In this document: piece by piece, positions 6,885 through 14,107 of the stretch
Position numbering within the stretch: the stretch's first letter is position 1
How the letters are laid out: each line of letters begins with the position of its first letter
Assembly (NCBI GenBank): GCA_002428495.1
Contig: DIWR01000030.1
Location: forward strand, 1-19,894
Source of the DNA: Synergistaceae bacterium UBA6101
GTDB taxonomy: Bacteria; Synergistota; Synergistia; Synergistales; Synergistaceae
DNA length: 19,894 nucleotides
Direction of reading: 5' to 3'
Notes under the pieces: model-generated
What the model was told of the DNA's origin: nothing
Seen by the model: only the letters and a program-made list of their open reading frames with translations
Databases searched by the model: none
Made by a program: the position numbers and the translations under genes

Positions 6885-8765
6885 ATGTCACAGAATATTG
6901 AGAAACATGAATTCCAAAGCGAAGCAAAGCAAGTCCTTGAGTTGATGATCAACTCCGTCTACTCTAACCCGGATATTTTTTTGCGGGAACTTATATCCAA
7001 TGCGTCAGACGCGCTGGATAAGCTGAGGATCGAAAGCCTGAGCAATACAGACCTTTCCGATACCGCAAAAGACGGCGAGATCAGGATCAAGATAGACAAA
7101 GATTCAAAGACCCTTACAGTTAGCGACAACGGCATAGGAATGGGAAGGGAAGATCTTGTCTCATACCTTGGCACTATCGCAAGAAGCGGGACTAAGGAAT
7201 TCGTAAAAGCAATGCAGGAAGCCGCATCTTCAAAGAACGGCGACCTCATCGGACAGTTTGGAGTAGGCTTTTATTCCAGTTTCATTGTTGCTGACAAAGT
7301 CATCGTTGAAACGAGAAGAGCCGGTTCCGAGAAGAGCTGGATATGGGAGTCTGAAGGCGAAGGCACATACACGATAAGTGAAGGAAACCGCGGATCAAAC
7401 GGTACGACCATAATCCTCCACATGAAAGAAAAGGATGAGGACAACGAAACCTCAAAAGACTATCTTTCTGAATGGACCCTGAGAGGAATAATCAAACAGT
7501 ATTCTGATTTTGTCACCTATCCCATCTACCTTGAAAACAAATCAGAAGAGAAAAAAGAAGATGCGAAGAACGAACCGGTAAACTCTATGAAGGCCCTATG
7601 GACAAGGCCTGAGAGTGAGGTAAGCGATGACGAGTACAAAGAATTCTACCGTCACCTGACTCATGACTGGGAAGACCCTATGGAACGCATCAGCTACAAA
7701 GCCGAAGGCTCCAGTGAATTCCGCGCTCTGCTCTATATCCCATCCCGCCCTCCGGTCGACCTTTTCTTCCAGGAAGGAAAGCACGGAGTCCAGCTCTACA
7801 TACGCCGCGTCTTTATTATGAGCGACTGCCGTGAACTGATCCCGGAGTACCTGCGTTTTATCAAGGGTGTAGTAGATTCCGAAGACCTTTCCCTGAACAT
7901 ATCCAGGGAGATACTCCAGCAGGACAGGCAGACTGCGATGATAAAGAGCAGTATTACGCGCAAGGTGCTTGACGCGCTCAAAAAAATGAAATCAGACCGC
8001 CCTGACGAGTATAAAAATTTCTGGCAGATATTCGGTATGGTCCTCAAAGAAGGAATAATATCAGATACTAAGAATCGCGAACAGATAATGAAACTCTGTC
8101 TTCTTGACAGCTCCAGAGGCGAAAAAACCACTCTTGAAGAGTACGTTTCTCGGATGGCGGACGGACAGAAAAATATTTACTACATCACCGGCGGACCTGT
8201 CAAGAACCTTGAGATATCACCAAAGATCGAAGGATTTAAAAAGAAAAACATAGAAGTCCTTCTGCTGGGAGATGCTGTTGACGAGATATGGGTCAACCAT
8301 GCAAGAAAATTCGATGAATATGAATTCGTATCAGTATCACAGGAGGACATAGCACTGCCTGAGGGAAGCGAGTTTGAGAACACAGAGGGAAAAGAGGAAC
8401 TCGAAAAGACAGGATTCATCTCAAAGCTCAAGGAATCTCTCGCCAACATGGTGGAAGATGTAAAAATATCCACAAGACTGGTCGACTCCCCTGCCTGCTT
8501 TGTACAGAAGGGAGAACCCATATCTCCTCAGATGAGGAACTTCTTCCGCAGCATGGGACAGGAGGTTCCGGAGGAAAAGAAAGTCCTTGAGGTAAATCCT
8601 TCACACCCACTCATAAAGAAAATAGCTTCAGAGACCGAAAATGGAAATGCCGACGTTGCAGAGTGGGCAAATGTCCTTATGGGACTTGCTGCGATTTGCG
8701 AAGGAGAACCCGTTGAAGACGGAAAGAAATTCACAAGACTCATAACAAAACTTCTGGATAAATAA
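6885..8765 (+). CDS. htpG: HtpG, Hsp90-family chaperone
   Basis: A 626-residue cytosolic homodimeric ATP-dependent chaperone. The N-terminal GHKL ATP pocket is clear: ELISNASDALDK (35-46), DNGIGM (81-86) and GQFGVGFYS (123-131). The middle domain follows, with VDLFF and the LNISREILQQ segment that holds the conserved catalytic arginine. The C-terminal dimerisation domain has no MEEVD tail, as normal for bacteria. Length matches E. coli HtpG. GGGAGG lies 8 nt before the ATG. The neighbouring clpB suggests a stress-chaperone group; shared transcription is possible over the 141-nt gap but not shown. Confidence 0.97.
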   Translation: MSQNIEKHEFQSEAKQVLELMINSVYSNPDIFLRELISNASDALDKLRIESLSNTDLSDTAKDGEIRIKIDKDSKTLTVSDNGIGMGREDLVSYLGTIARSGTKEFVKAMQEAASSKNGDLIGQFGVGFYSSFIVADKVIVETRRAGSEKSWIWESEGEGTYTISEGNRGSNGTTIILHMKEKDEDNETSKDYLSEWTLRGIIKQYSDFVTYPIYLENKSEEKKEDAKNEPVNSMKALWTRPESEVSDDEYKEFYRHLTHDWEDPMERISYKAEGSSEFRALLYIPSRPPVDLFFQEGKHGVQLYIRRVFIMSDCRELIPEYLRFIKGVVDSEDLSLNISREILQQDRQTAMIKSSITRKVLDALKKMKSDRPDEYKNFWQIFGMVLKEGIISDTKNREQIMKLCLLDSSRGEKTTLEEYVSRMADGQKNIYYITGGPVKNLEISPKIEGFKKKNIEVLLLGDAVDEIWVNHARKFDEYEFVSVSQEDIALPEGSEFENTEGKEELEKTGFISKLKESLANMVEDVKISTRLVDSPACFVQKGEPISPQMRNFFRSMGQEVPEEKKVLEVNPSHPLIKKIASETENGNADVAEWANVLMGLAAICEGEPVEDGKKFTRLITKLLDK

Positions 8766-8782
8766 GATTTTCCAAATGTCAT

Positions 8783-8817
8783 GTGTGCCCGCCCCTTACC
8801 GGGCACACCTTTTTTAT
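8783..8817 (+). terminator. Intrinsic terminator of htpG
   Basis: A perfect 9-bp GC-rich stem GTGTGCCCG/CGGGCACAC (8783-8791 and 8800-8808) with an 8-nt loop is followed by CTTTTTTATT. It starts 17 nt after the htpG stop. Confidence 0.92.
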
Positions 8818-8896
8818 TGTTCAAGGAACGCCGAACTGCATCAGTTATTTCTTTTCCCCATTTCAAAAAGCATAATTTCTTTATTGAGGATATTTG

Positions 8897-9616
8897 ATGT
8901 GTTACACTAAACGGATGAGAAAAATAATATTTGTTCTGCTCCTCATCTTATATGTCTCAAATCCGGCGGCTGCTTTTGAAAAAGCAGCTCCCATGGATTT
9001 TATTTTTAAAGGCGGGGACTACCGGGAAAGGATCACGATGGTGATAGAAGCCCCCATTACAGCGATGATCGAGGGTCCGGAAGGATCCCATTTCTACATT
9101 GATTTCGCCGGAAGAAGCGAACTCCAGAATACCGAAACTGACGATAACGGGATAGAAACATATTCTGCGACCACGGAGTCTGTTTTTATCAGGTCGGAAA
9201 GGAACGACATCGATCTTAGTGAATTTTCTGCCGGACTTATATATGAACCGGTCACATCCTCTCTTGCATGGCTCTTACGTTCTTCTGCGGCAGGCCGTCC
9301 TGAAGAGAAATGGACAAAAGAGCTTTCCGAAAGCGAATATCAGTTTATCGGATTCCAGACAACAATAACAGCAGATGTTGGGACGAATGCTATCTTGGTG
9401 CAGTATGCGGGGATCGTTCCCGATACAAGTGAAATAGTACTTGAAATTACAGATGCCGATGCACCTGATAACCTGACAAGAAAGATCATTTACCCTACAG
9501 AAGTCCCAGGCTACTTTCAGATACCGGGAGGCGGGATACTGGGCATCGACAGGGTAGAAACTGAGGAAGGGATCCCTATGCTACATTATGAATGGGCGAA
9601 GGAACCGCCGCTCTAG
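8897..9616 (+). CDS. Exported protein of unknown function
   Basis: A 239-residue protein I cannot assign to a family. The N-terminus is a classical signal peptide: basic MCYTKRMRK, a hydrophobic core IIFVLLLILYV, and a likely signal peptidase I site after NPAAA (residue 26). The mature part is acidic, with no further hydrophobic segment and no cysteines, so no lipoprotein box or disulfide. Its alternating short hydrophobic stretches look beta-rich. I chose ATG 8897, 6 nt after GAGGA; TTG 8894 and ATG 8915 are less likely. It sits between the htpG terminator and a bidirectional hairpin, so it is probably monocistronic. A periplasmic or cell-surface role is inference only. Confidence 0.82.
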   Translation: MCYTKRMRKIIFVLLLILYVSNPAAAFEKAAPMDFIFKGGDYRERITMVIEAPITAMIEGPEGSHFYIDFAGRSELQNTETDDNGIETYSATTESVFIRSERNDIDLSEFSAGLIYEPVTSSLAWLLRSSAAGRPEEKWTKELSESEYQFIGFQTTITADVGTNAILVQYAGIVPDTSEIVLEITDADAPDNLTRKIIYPTEVPGYFQIPGGGILGIDRVETEEGIPMLHYEWAKEPPL

Positions 9617-9639
9617 GATCAGTCCGAAGATAAAAATAC

Positions 9640-9688
9640 CATAGTGATCAAAAGCCCTGCTACGAAAGCAGGGCTTTTGATCACTATG
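9640..9688. terminator. Bidirectional terminator, 22-bp perfect hairpin
   Basis: A perfect 22-bp stem (9640-9661 with 9667-9688) closes a 5-nt loop. Its core AAAAGCCCTGC/GCAGGGCTTTT gives a T-run after the GC-rich stem on either strand, so it can stop the exported-protein gene from the left and the ferredoxin-tRNA transcript from the right. Confidence 0.88.
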
Positions 9689-9723
9689 AACAGCCTTGTT
9701 TTTAACGCGGCAGATTTTTTTGA

Positions 9724-9800
9724 TGGTGGGCCCATCAGGAATCGAACCTGAAACCATCCGGTTATGAGCCGGGAGCTCTAACCAATTGAGCTATGGGCCC
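9724..9800 (-). tRNA. tRNA with CAU anticodon (tRNA-Ile2 or elongator tRNA-Met)
   Basis: A 77-nt tRNA with encoded CCA (9726-9724), a perfect 7-bp acceptor stem GGGCCCA/TGGGCCC and anticodon loop CTCATAA. It is not an initiator: it has a paired first base and a normal D arm. Its anticodon arm CCGGCTCATAACCGG resembles, from memory, the Bacillus Ile2 tRNA, whose C34 is changed to lysidine by TilS to read AUA; I favour Ile2 but cannot exclude elongator Met. It starts 7 nt after the ferredoxin stop codon, with no separate promoter visible, so it is probably cut from the ferredoxin transcript. Confidence 0.93.
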
Positions 9801-9807
9801 TCGTTTG

Positions 9808-9987
9808 TTAATCTATCGTTATTGCCGATACGGGACAGCTGTCTGAAGCCTCTTTGGCACAGTCAGTAATTTTCTGAGAAATAACCATGCTCTTTCCCTC
9901 GTCTTCATCAAGCTTAAAAATTTCCGGGCAAAGCTGCGAGCAAACTCCGCATCCAATACACTCATCAAGGTTGATCTTGATCCCCAT
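9808..9987 (-). CDS. Small [4Fe-4S] ferredoxin
   Basis: A 59-residue cytosolic electron carrier. Cysteines C10, C13 and C16 (CIGCGVC) plus C51 in SCPVSAI are the ligands of one [4Fe-4S] cluster. C20 and C43 occur exactly where Thermotoga maritima ferredoxin has a disulfide (as I recall that structure), and the second cluster motif is absent. The start ATG at 9987 has GGAGGTGA upstream; an earlier ATG at 9992 is out of frame. It likely serves low-potential redox enzymes of an anaerobic metabolism; the partner is not visible here. It has its own promoter with an inverted repeat over the -10, and is followed by a tRNA after 7 nt. Confidence 0.93.
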   Translation of the reverse strand: MGIKINLDECIGCGVCSQLCPEIFKLDEDEGKSMVISQKITDCAKEASDSCPVSAITID

Positions 9988-10007
9988 GGCATGGTCACCT
10001 CCCTTCC

Positions 10008-10025
10008 GGCGTAAGATTCTACGCC
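10008..10025. promoter_or_regulatory. Inverted repeat on the ferredoxin promoter (possible operator)
   Basis: GGCGTA (10008-10013) and TACGCC (10020-10025) are perfect inverted half-sites separated by 6 nt. The element covers the -10 box and the expected start of transcription, a classic place for a repressor. It could also form a short hairpin at the very 5' end of the mRNA. No regulator is assigned. Confidence 0.5.
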
Positions 10026-10044
10026 AAGAATGGAATTACGTCAA
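10016..10044 (-). promoter_or_regulatory. Promoter of the ferredoxin-tRNA unit
   Basis: TTGACG (10044-10039), a 17-nt spacer and TAGAAT (10021-10016) point to the ferredoxin gene, giving a leader of about 20 nt. An AT-only stretch of about 30 nt lies directly upstream (10045-10079) and may act as an UP element. Confidence 0.68.
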
Positions 10045-10068
10045 ATGAAATTTTTAATTTTGAATTTT

Positions 10069-10872
10069 TTAATTTTTTTCCGGGGTCACAAAAAGCGTCG
10101 CTTTCCCATCCCTGTGGGAAAGGGTCAGTAATGACCTGTAGGCTGGGACCGCTTTGTTTTCAGGTTCTTCTGAAGCAATAAATATGCCCATTCCAACGAC
10201 CTCTGCATCAAATTGCTTCGCCATTAAAAGCATTCCCGCAGCTGTACTCCCGCCTCTCATGAAGTCATCGACAACAAGCACCCGGCATCCTCTCCTCAGC
10301 TGTCTTGTGCCGATGTACATGGTTTTGACATCGCCGTTGGCGGTCGGATAATGGACACCTACTGCGGATCCGTCGCTTGGCCTGTTTCTGAAGCGGCAGA
10401 CTGCCAGAGGAACTCCCATTGCGTATGCCGCAAACATTGCGATCGGTATTCCTTTTACCTCAGAAGTCATTATCACATCAGGGCGGGATCCTGCAAAGAG
10501 CGAAGACATCGCGTACCCAAGGGATAGAGCTATTTCAGGATTAAAGATGAGATCGCTGTAATAGATAAGTCCTCCAGGCAGATACCTGTCTTTGTCTGCA
10601 AGTGTTTCCGCTATTCCCTGAAGCATCTTTGTCCTGTATTCCCCTGTACAGAGAGGTATGAACCGGGCACCGCCGCTGCGTCCCCGATCGACCTGCATCT
10701 GGCCGAATCCTTCGGCAGTCATCGCTGAATTGATCACTTCAACGTCATCGCTGATAACAGTTTTTGATACATTAAATTTGCCTGCCAGATCTGTCAGGGA
10801 GACAAGTTTGGAAGGAGTAAGCATAAACTTGGCCGCCAGTCTTACAAGTCTTTCTGTTCTCTGCCCTCTCAT
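10069..10872 (-). CDS. purR: PurR, Bacillus-type purine operon repressor
   Basis: A 267-residue regulator unrelated to the LacI-type PurR of E. coli. The N-terminal winged helix-turn-helix (about 1-75, including LVSLTDLAGKFNVSKTVISDD) is fused to a type I phosphoribosyltransferase fold with PRPP-binding motif VLVVDDFMRGGST (198-210). In Bacillus PRPP binding reduces DNA affinity, so low PRPP represses purine synthesis; the fold has no catalytic role. The ATG lies 6 nt beyond the ispE stop, with GGAGTGA as ribosome site inside the end of ispE, so the two are cotranscribed. The same ispE-purR order is found in Bacillus. Target genes are not in the window. Confidence 0.95.
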   Translation of the reverse strand: MRGQRTERLVRLAAKFMLTPSKLVSLTDLAGKFNVSKTVISDDVEVINSAMTAEGFGQMQVDRGRSGGARFIPLCTGEYRTKMLQGIAETLADKDRYLPGGLIYYSDLIFNPEIALSLGYAMSSLFAGSRPDVIMTSEVKGIPIAMFAAYAMGVPLAVCRFRNRPSDGSAVGVHYPTANGDVKTMYIGTRQLRRGCRVLVVDDFMRGGSTAAGMLLMAKQFDAEVVGMGIFIASEEPENKAVPAYRSLLTLSHRDGKATLFVTPEKN

Positions 10873-10878
10873 TGAGCA

Positions 10879-11739
10879 TCACTCCAATTCCGTTGTTTTT
10901 ATGATCCATTCTTCCCGTTCTAAAAATTGTTTTGCATTATTAAGAGAGAAGCCATCACTGAACATCATAAAGATCGCGCTTCCACTGCCGGATAACCCCC
11001 AGGCAAGTGAGCCTGACTTTTCAGCAATATCAAAAGCTGTACGGTACTCTGAGTGTTTCTTTGACAATGCTTCCAGAAAATCATTGTGCAGAAGGCCTAT
11101 CTTCTCTTTTGATCTTAATTTTTCAAATATCGTAAGTATCTCTTCCCTGCATACTTCGTAACGATGCACGGTTTTATTATTCTTTCTCGATCTGTCAATT
11201 TCCATATATGCAGCAGAGGTATCAGATCTCCATCGCGGAAATACAAGAAGCCACTTCAAGTCCGGTGTTCCGGTCAAGGGTTCTACCTTTTCACCAAGTC
11301 CTCTAACGATCGCCAGATCAGCGTTCCCTGCAAGAAAAGGCACATCTGCTCCGATCCGGGAAACTGGGCCGTTTTCGATGTCCAGCCCATATTTATCGCT
11401 CAACCAGCACAGCAGTACCGCTGCATTGCCACTCCCCGCGCCTACCCCGCTTCCGGTAGGATATTCTTTTTTCAGGCATATTTGCAGCGGGGGTATATTC
11501 GAACATTTTGACCTTGCCCACTTCAATGTCCGGACAAGTATATTTTCTCCGCTGATTTCCATACCCTCTGTTATTATAATATCACCTATATTTTCACTGT
11601 CACGAGGTTGAATTGTCAACCCCTCTATTCCTTTTTTCTTCCAAAACAAAGAAATAATTTCATGGTAGCCATCAGGCCTCTGAAAAAGCACTTTAAGTGC
11701 TAAGTTGATTTTTATTGGGCTGATCAATAATTCTTCCAG
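10879..11739 (-). CDS. ispE: IspE, 4-diphosphocytidyl-2-C-methyl-D-erythritol kinase
   Basis: A GHMP-fold kinase that phosphorylates CDP-methylerythritol in the non-mevalonate isoprenoid pathway. Visible motifs are SPIKINLAL with the catalytic lysine, RPDGYHE, a glycine-rich ATP loop PTGSGVGAGSGNAA (somewhat diverged from the usual GLGGGSS), IGADVPF with the catalytic aspartate, and GLSGSGSAIF near the end. The start is uncertain. The frame opens at 11802, but that ATG lies in a terminator hairpin. CTG 11739, 8 nt after AGAGG, gives 286 residues and puts the lysine at K10 as in E. coli; GTG 11748 and TTG 11727 are alternatives. purR follows after 6 nt. Confidence 0.9.
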   Translation of the reverse strand: MEELLISPIKINLALKVLFQRPDGYHEIISLFWKKKGIEGLTIQPRDSENIGDIIITEGMEISGENILVRTLKWARSKCSNIPPLQICLKKEYPTGSGVGAGSGNAAVLLCWLSDKYGLDIENGPVSRIGADVPFLAGNADLAIVRGLGEKVEPLTGTPDLKWLLVFPRWRSDTSAAYMEIDRSRKNNKTVHRYEVCREEILTIFEKLRSKEKIGLLHNDFLEALSKKHSEYRTAFDIAEKSGSLAWGLSGSGSAIFMMFSDGFSLNNAKQFLEREEWIIKTTELE

Positions 11740-11770
11740 AACTATCACCTCTGTTAAAATCGGGCGCCCT

Positions 11771-11810
11771 AAAAAAACATGCCCTGGCTTTTGCCAGGGC
11801 ATGTTTTTTT
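11771..11810 (-). terminator. Strong hairpin terminator or attenuator between veg and ispE
   Basis: A perfect 18-bp stem, AAAAAAACATGCCCTGGC and its complement (11771-11788, 11793-11810), closes a 4-nt loop; seven T residues follow the GC core in both directions. It begins 6 nt after the veg stop. Only about 22 nt separate it from the earliest plausible ispE start (GTG 11748), and I see no promoter there, so ispE-purR may depend on read-through. Confidence 0.85.
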
Positions 11811-11816
11811 CTTATT

Positions 11817-12062
11817 TTAGAAAAGATTCTCCCCGCTTGATTCCAGCTGCACTTCAACTTCTCTAGTCAGAATATCCGCATAACTGAAGGAGACTGTGCT
11901 CCGCTGAGATTCAATGTAGACAGTGAACAGACTTGGATATGTTTCCTGGATGATCCCGTTTCGCTCTTCGACTTTTCTACGGCCATTCGCGGCCCTGTAA
12001 AAAATTCGGGATCCTTTGTGCAGACGCACTAGTTCTCTAATAGTATCTAAAGTTTGCGCCAT
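11817..12062 (-). CDS. veg: Veg family protein
   Basis: An 81-residue protein similar to Bacillus subtilis Veg (DUF1021), recognisable by NGRRKVEERNGIIQETYPSLFTV and the segment VSFSYADILT. Veg has been linked to biofilm gene expression in Bacillus and has a small beta-barrel fold; its biochemical role remains poorly defined. The start is ATG 12062, 5 nt after GGAGGTGA; the frame reaches GTG 12071, but that codon is part of the ribosome site. It heads the veg-ispE-purR cluster known from Bacillus and has a near-consensus promoter, then a strong terminator. Confidence 0.92.
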   Translation of the reverse strand: MAQTLDTIRELVRLHKGSRIFYRAANGRRKVEERNGIIQETYPSLFTVYIESQRSTVSFSYADILTREVEVQLESSGENLF

Positions 12063-12091
12063 ACACTTCACCTCCGACCCTTAGTCGAACT

Positions 12092-12120
12092 ATTGTACAA
12101 CAAATTCAGATAAATATCAA
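12092..12120 (-). promoter_or_regulatory. Strong promoter of veg
   Basis: TTGATA (12120-12115), a 17-nt spacer and TACAAT (12097-12092). The run TTGTACAAT around the -10 equals, from memory, that of the well-known strong veg promoter of B. subtilis. The leader is about 25 nt. Confidence 0.75.
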
Positions 12121-12193
12121 GTTTTTAATAATATTTACTAACTGAAACAATTAAGTCTATAACAGCGCAAAACTTTAAAACATCAACTCAGTC

Positions 12194-14107
12194 TTATCGT
12201 TTAAGAAGCAGTCTTTTGTCACCGACCCTGCGGGTAATTCCTTTACTGTCAAAATATTCAAGCAATGGAAGGATGTATTTCCTGCTGCTGTTCGTAATAT
12301 CACGCACTCCCGCTAAGGTGATCTCACCATCTATTCCGGCAAGCTTTTTTCTCAGGTCCTCCTCTATGGTCGAAAATAGAAGGTAGCCCTCTCCAATGAT
12401 GCTGAGATCCTTACGCTCTTTCAGATAGGCGATCATCCTGGTCATTTCTTTTTCGGATATTCCAAGGGCAGATCTTGCTTCTTCCACTGAATGCATCGCG
12501 TACCCCGCAGTGCTCGCAAGTTCCCTGAGCTTTGAGACCTCTGAAAAAAATTTGGCTTCATCAAAAGGTTCAAAATCTGAAAGTCTGTATCTGTCTCCAT
12601 CCAAAACTAGCCACCGGTCTCTCAGAAAGATCCTGAGCAATTCTTTAACAAAACGAATGTCGTTGATCATAAGGCACTTTGAAACTTCTTCAATTTCTAT
12701 CCCTTTTCGCTCAGGATGTTCCCCATGGAATCTTTTCAGTTCTGATCCCAGGACCCCCTTAAGAAAACTTGTTTTTTCTGACGAAATGTAAGTCGTCTCG
12801 CCTGTTTTTATCGTTGCCATGCGGCCCTTAGCCTCAAGGCTCGATACGATGCTCTCAAGCCGGGATTTATCTGTTCCAAGCAACAAGAAGGCCTCCCTGG
12901 CCTTCAGGATGCCTTTGTAGTCAAGAAGGGAGACAAAACGATCCTTTTCGTTTTCGCTCTCGGAGACTTTATTCAAGAAAGAGATCAGAGATGCTTTTGA
13001 TATTTTGCTCTTTGGCCTTTCTCCTGCAGGAAGCAAGACTCTTCCTCCCGCGATCGTTCTTAGCGGGCTGTATGTCCTGAGAATGAAATGAGCATCATGA
13101 GAGACAGTTATTTCTTCTTCGGGGAGCAGTTGAGCAGGCGCAGATTCCCCCGGCAATATTCTTTCCCTGTCAAGGAGCGAGATCCTAGCTATCGTATCTG
13201 TGGTTCCGACGTGGAGCCTCAGCCTCTGCCAGTGCTCCACAGGCTCGCTGGAGGAACTCAGCACTTTTACCTGAACATCTACGCAGCCTGTTGCCAAAAA
13301 ACTTTCAGCTGCGGTGAGAGCATCCCCTCTTTTTACTTTATCCAATGATGTTCCCGAAATGTTGATGGCAACCCTCTGACCGGCATATGCAGCTTCTACG
13401 TTTTCACCGTGGACCTGCAGTGACCTCACCTTGGAGGCTAATCCGGCCGGCATTATCTGGACATCGTCTCCCTCTGACACAGATCCCTTCATCGCTGTAC
13501 CCGTCAGAACAGTGCCAAAGCCGGAGATGTGGAATGCCCTGTCCACCGGCATAAAAAATGCTCCGTTCCTGTCTCTCTGCTTTGCAGAGAGTACCATCCC
13601 TTCTATCTCAGACAAAAGATCCGGTATGCCTCTCCCTGTAAGAGCAGAGACCGGGATAAGCGGTTTTCCTTCGAGGAATGTATCTGCTGTAAGCGAGTAT
13701 ATCTCATCTTTTGCCAGCTCCAGCATTTCTTCATCTACCAGGTCTATCTTGTTGATTACCGCTATGCCGTTTTGGATACCCAACAGTGTGAGTATCTCAA
13801 GATGTTCCCTTGTCTGAGGCATTACTCCGTCATCAGCAGCAATAACAAGCATTACTGCGTCGATACCTGACGCTCCTGCAACCATCTGCCTTATAAATTT
13901 TTCATGTCCTGGAACATCGATTATGCTTATTGTCTTTCCGGACGGGAGGTCAAGAGGGGCAAACCCCAGCTCGATCGTCATCCCTCGCTTTTTTTCCTCC
14001 AGGAGACGGTCGCAGTCCACCCCTGAGAGCGCTCTGACTATGGCTGTCTTGCCATGGTCGATATGCCCTGCTGTGCCTAAAACGAATGGGTATTCCCTGT
14101 TAGTCAA
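12194..14107 (-). CDS. selB: SelB, selenocysteine-specific elongation factor
   Basis: A 637-residue translational GTPase that carries Sec-tRNA-Sec to UGA codons marked by a SECIS hairpin in the mRNA. G1 is GHIDHGKT (14-21), G2 RGMTIE (41-46), G3 DVPGHE (64-69) and G4 NKID (119-122). EF-Tu-like beta-barrels follow, and the C-terminal third (about 390-637) matches the winged-helix domains that bind SECIS RNA. Length is normal. The TTG start at 14107 lies inside the selA stop region (TTGACTAA), an 8-nt overlap, with AGGAAAGG about 10 nt upstream, so translation is coupled to selA. Confidence 0.95.
   Translation of the reverse strand: MTNREYPFVLGTAGHIDHGKTAIVRALSGVDCDRLLEEKKRGMTIELGFAPLDLPSGKTISIIDVPGHEKFIRQMVAGASGIDAVMLVIAADDGVMPQTREHLEILTLLGIQNGIAVINKIDLVDEEMLELAKDEIYSLTADTFLEGKPLIPVSALTGRGIPDLLSEIEGMVLSAKQRDRNGAFFMPVDRAFHISGFGTVLTGTAMKGSVSEGDDVQIMPAGLASKVRSLQVHGENVEAAYAGQRVAINISGTSLDKVKRGDALTAAESFLATGCVDVQVKVLSSSSEPVEHWQRLRLHVGTTDTIARISLLDRERILPGESAPAQLLPEEEITVSHDAHFILRTYSPLRTIAGGRVLLPAGERPKSKISKASLISFLNKVSESENEKDRFVSLLDYKGILKAREAFLLLGTDKSRLESIVSSLEAKGRMATIKTGETTYISSEKTSFLKGVLGSELKRFHGEHPERKGIEIEEVSKCLMINDIRFVKELLRIFLRDRWLVLDGDRYRLSDFEPFDEAKFFSEVSKLRELASTAGYAMHSVEEARSALGISEKEMTRMIAYLKERKDLSIIGEGYLLFSTIEEDLRKKLAGIDGEITLAGVRDITNSSRKYILPLLEYFDSKGITRRVGDKRLLLKR

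Noticed and set aside
9849..9992. Out-of-frame reading from ATG 9992 over the ferredoxin gene
   Set aside because: It encodes no recognisable motif, while the frame from 9987 gives a complete ferredoxin with all cluster cysteines.
10879..10884. Possible selenocysteine recoding at TGA stops (ispE and others)
   Set aside because: The products are full length at TGA, continuation hits other genes, and I see no SECIS-like hairpin after them.
10658..11161. 167-codon open frame on the plus strand across purR and ispE
   Set aside because: Spans two real genes in antisense; no ribosome site or domain.
11749..11802. ispE reading from ATG 11802
   Set aside because: The ATG and the next residues lie inside the veg terminator hairpin, and IspE normally has only a few residues before its PAKIN-like motif.
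12083..12094. PurBox-like TCGAAC sequence near the veg promoter
   Set aside because: Only a single, imperfect half-site on the opposite strand; the known operator needs two inverted PurBoxes.
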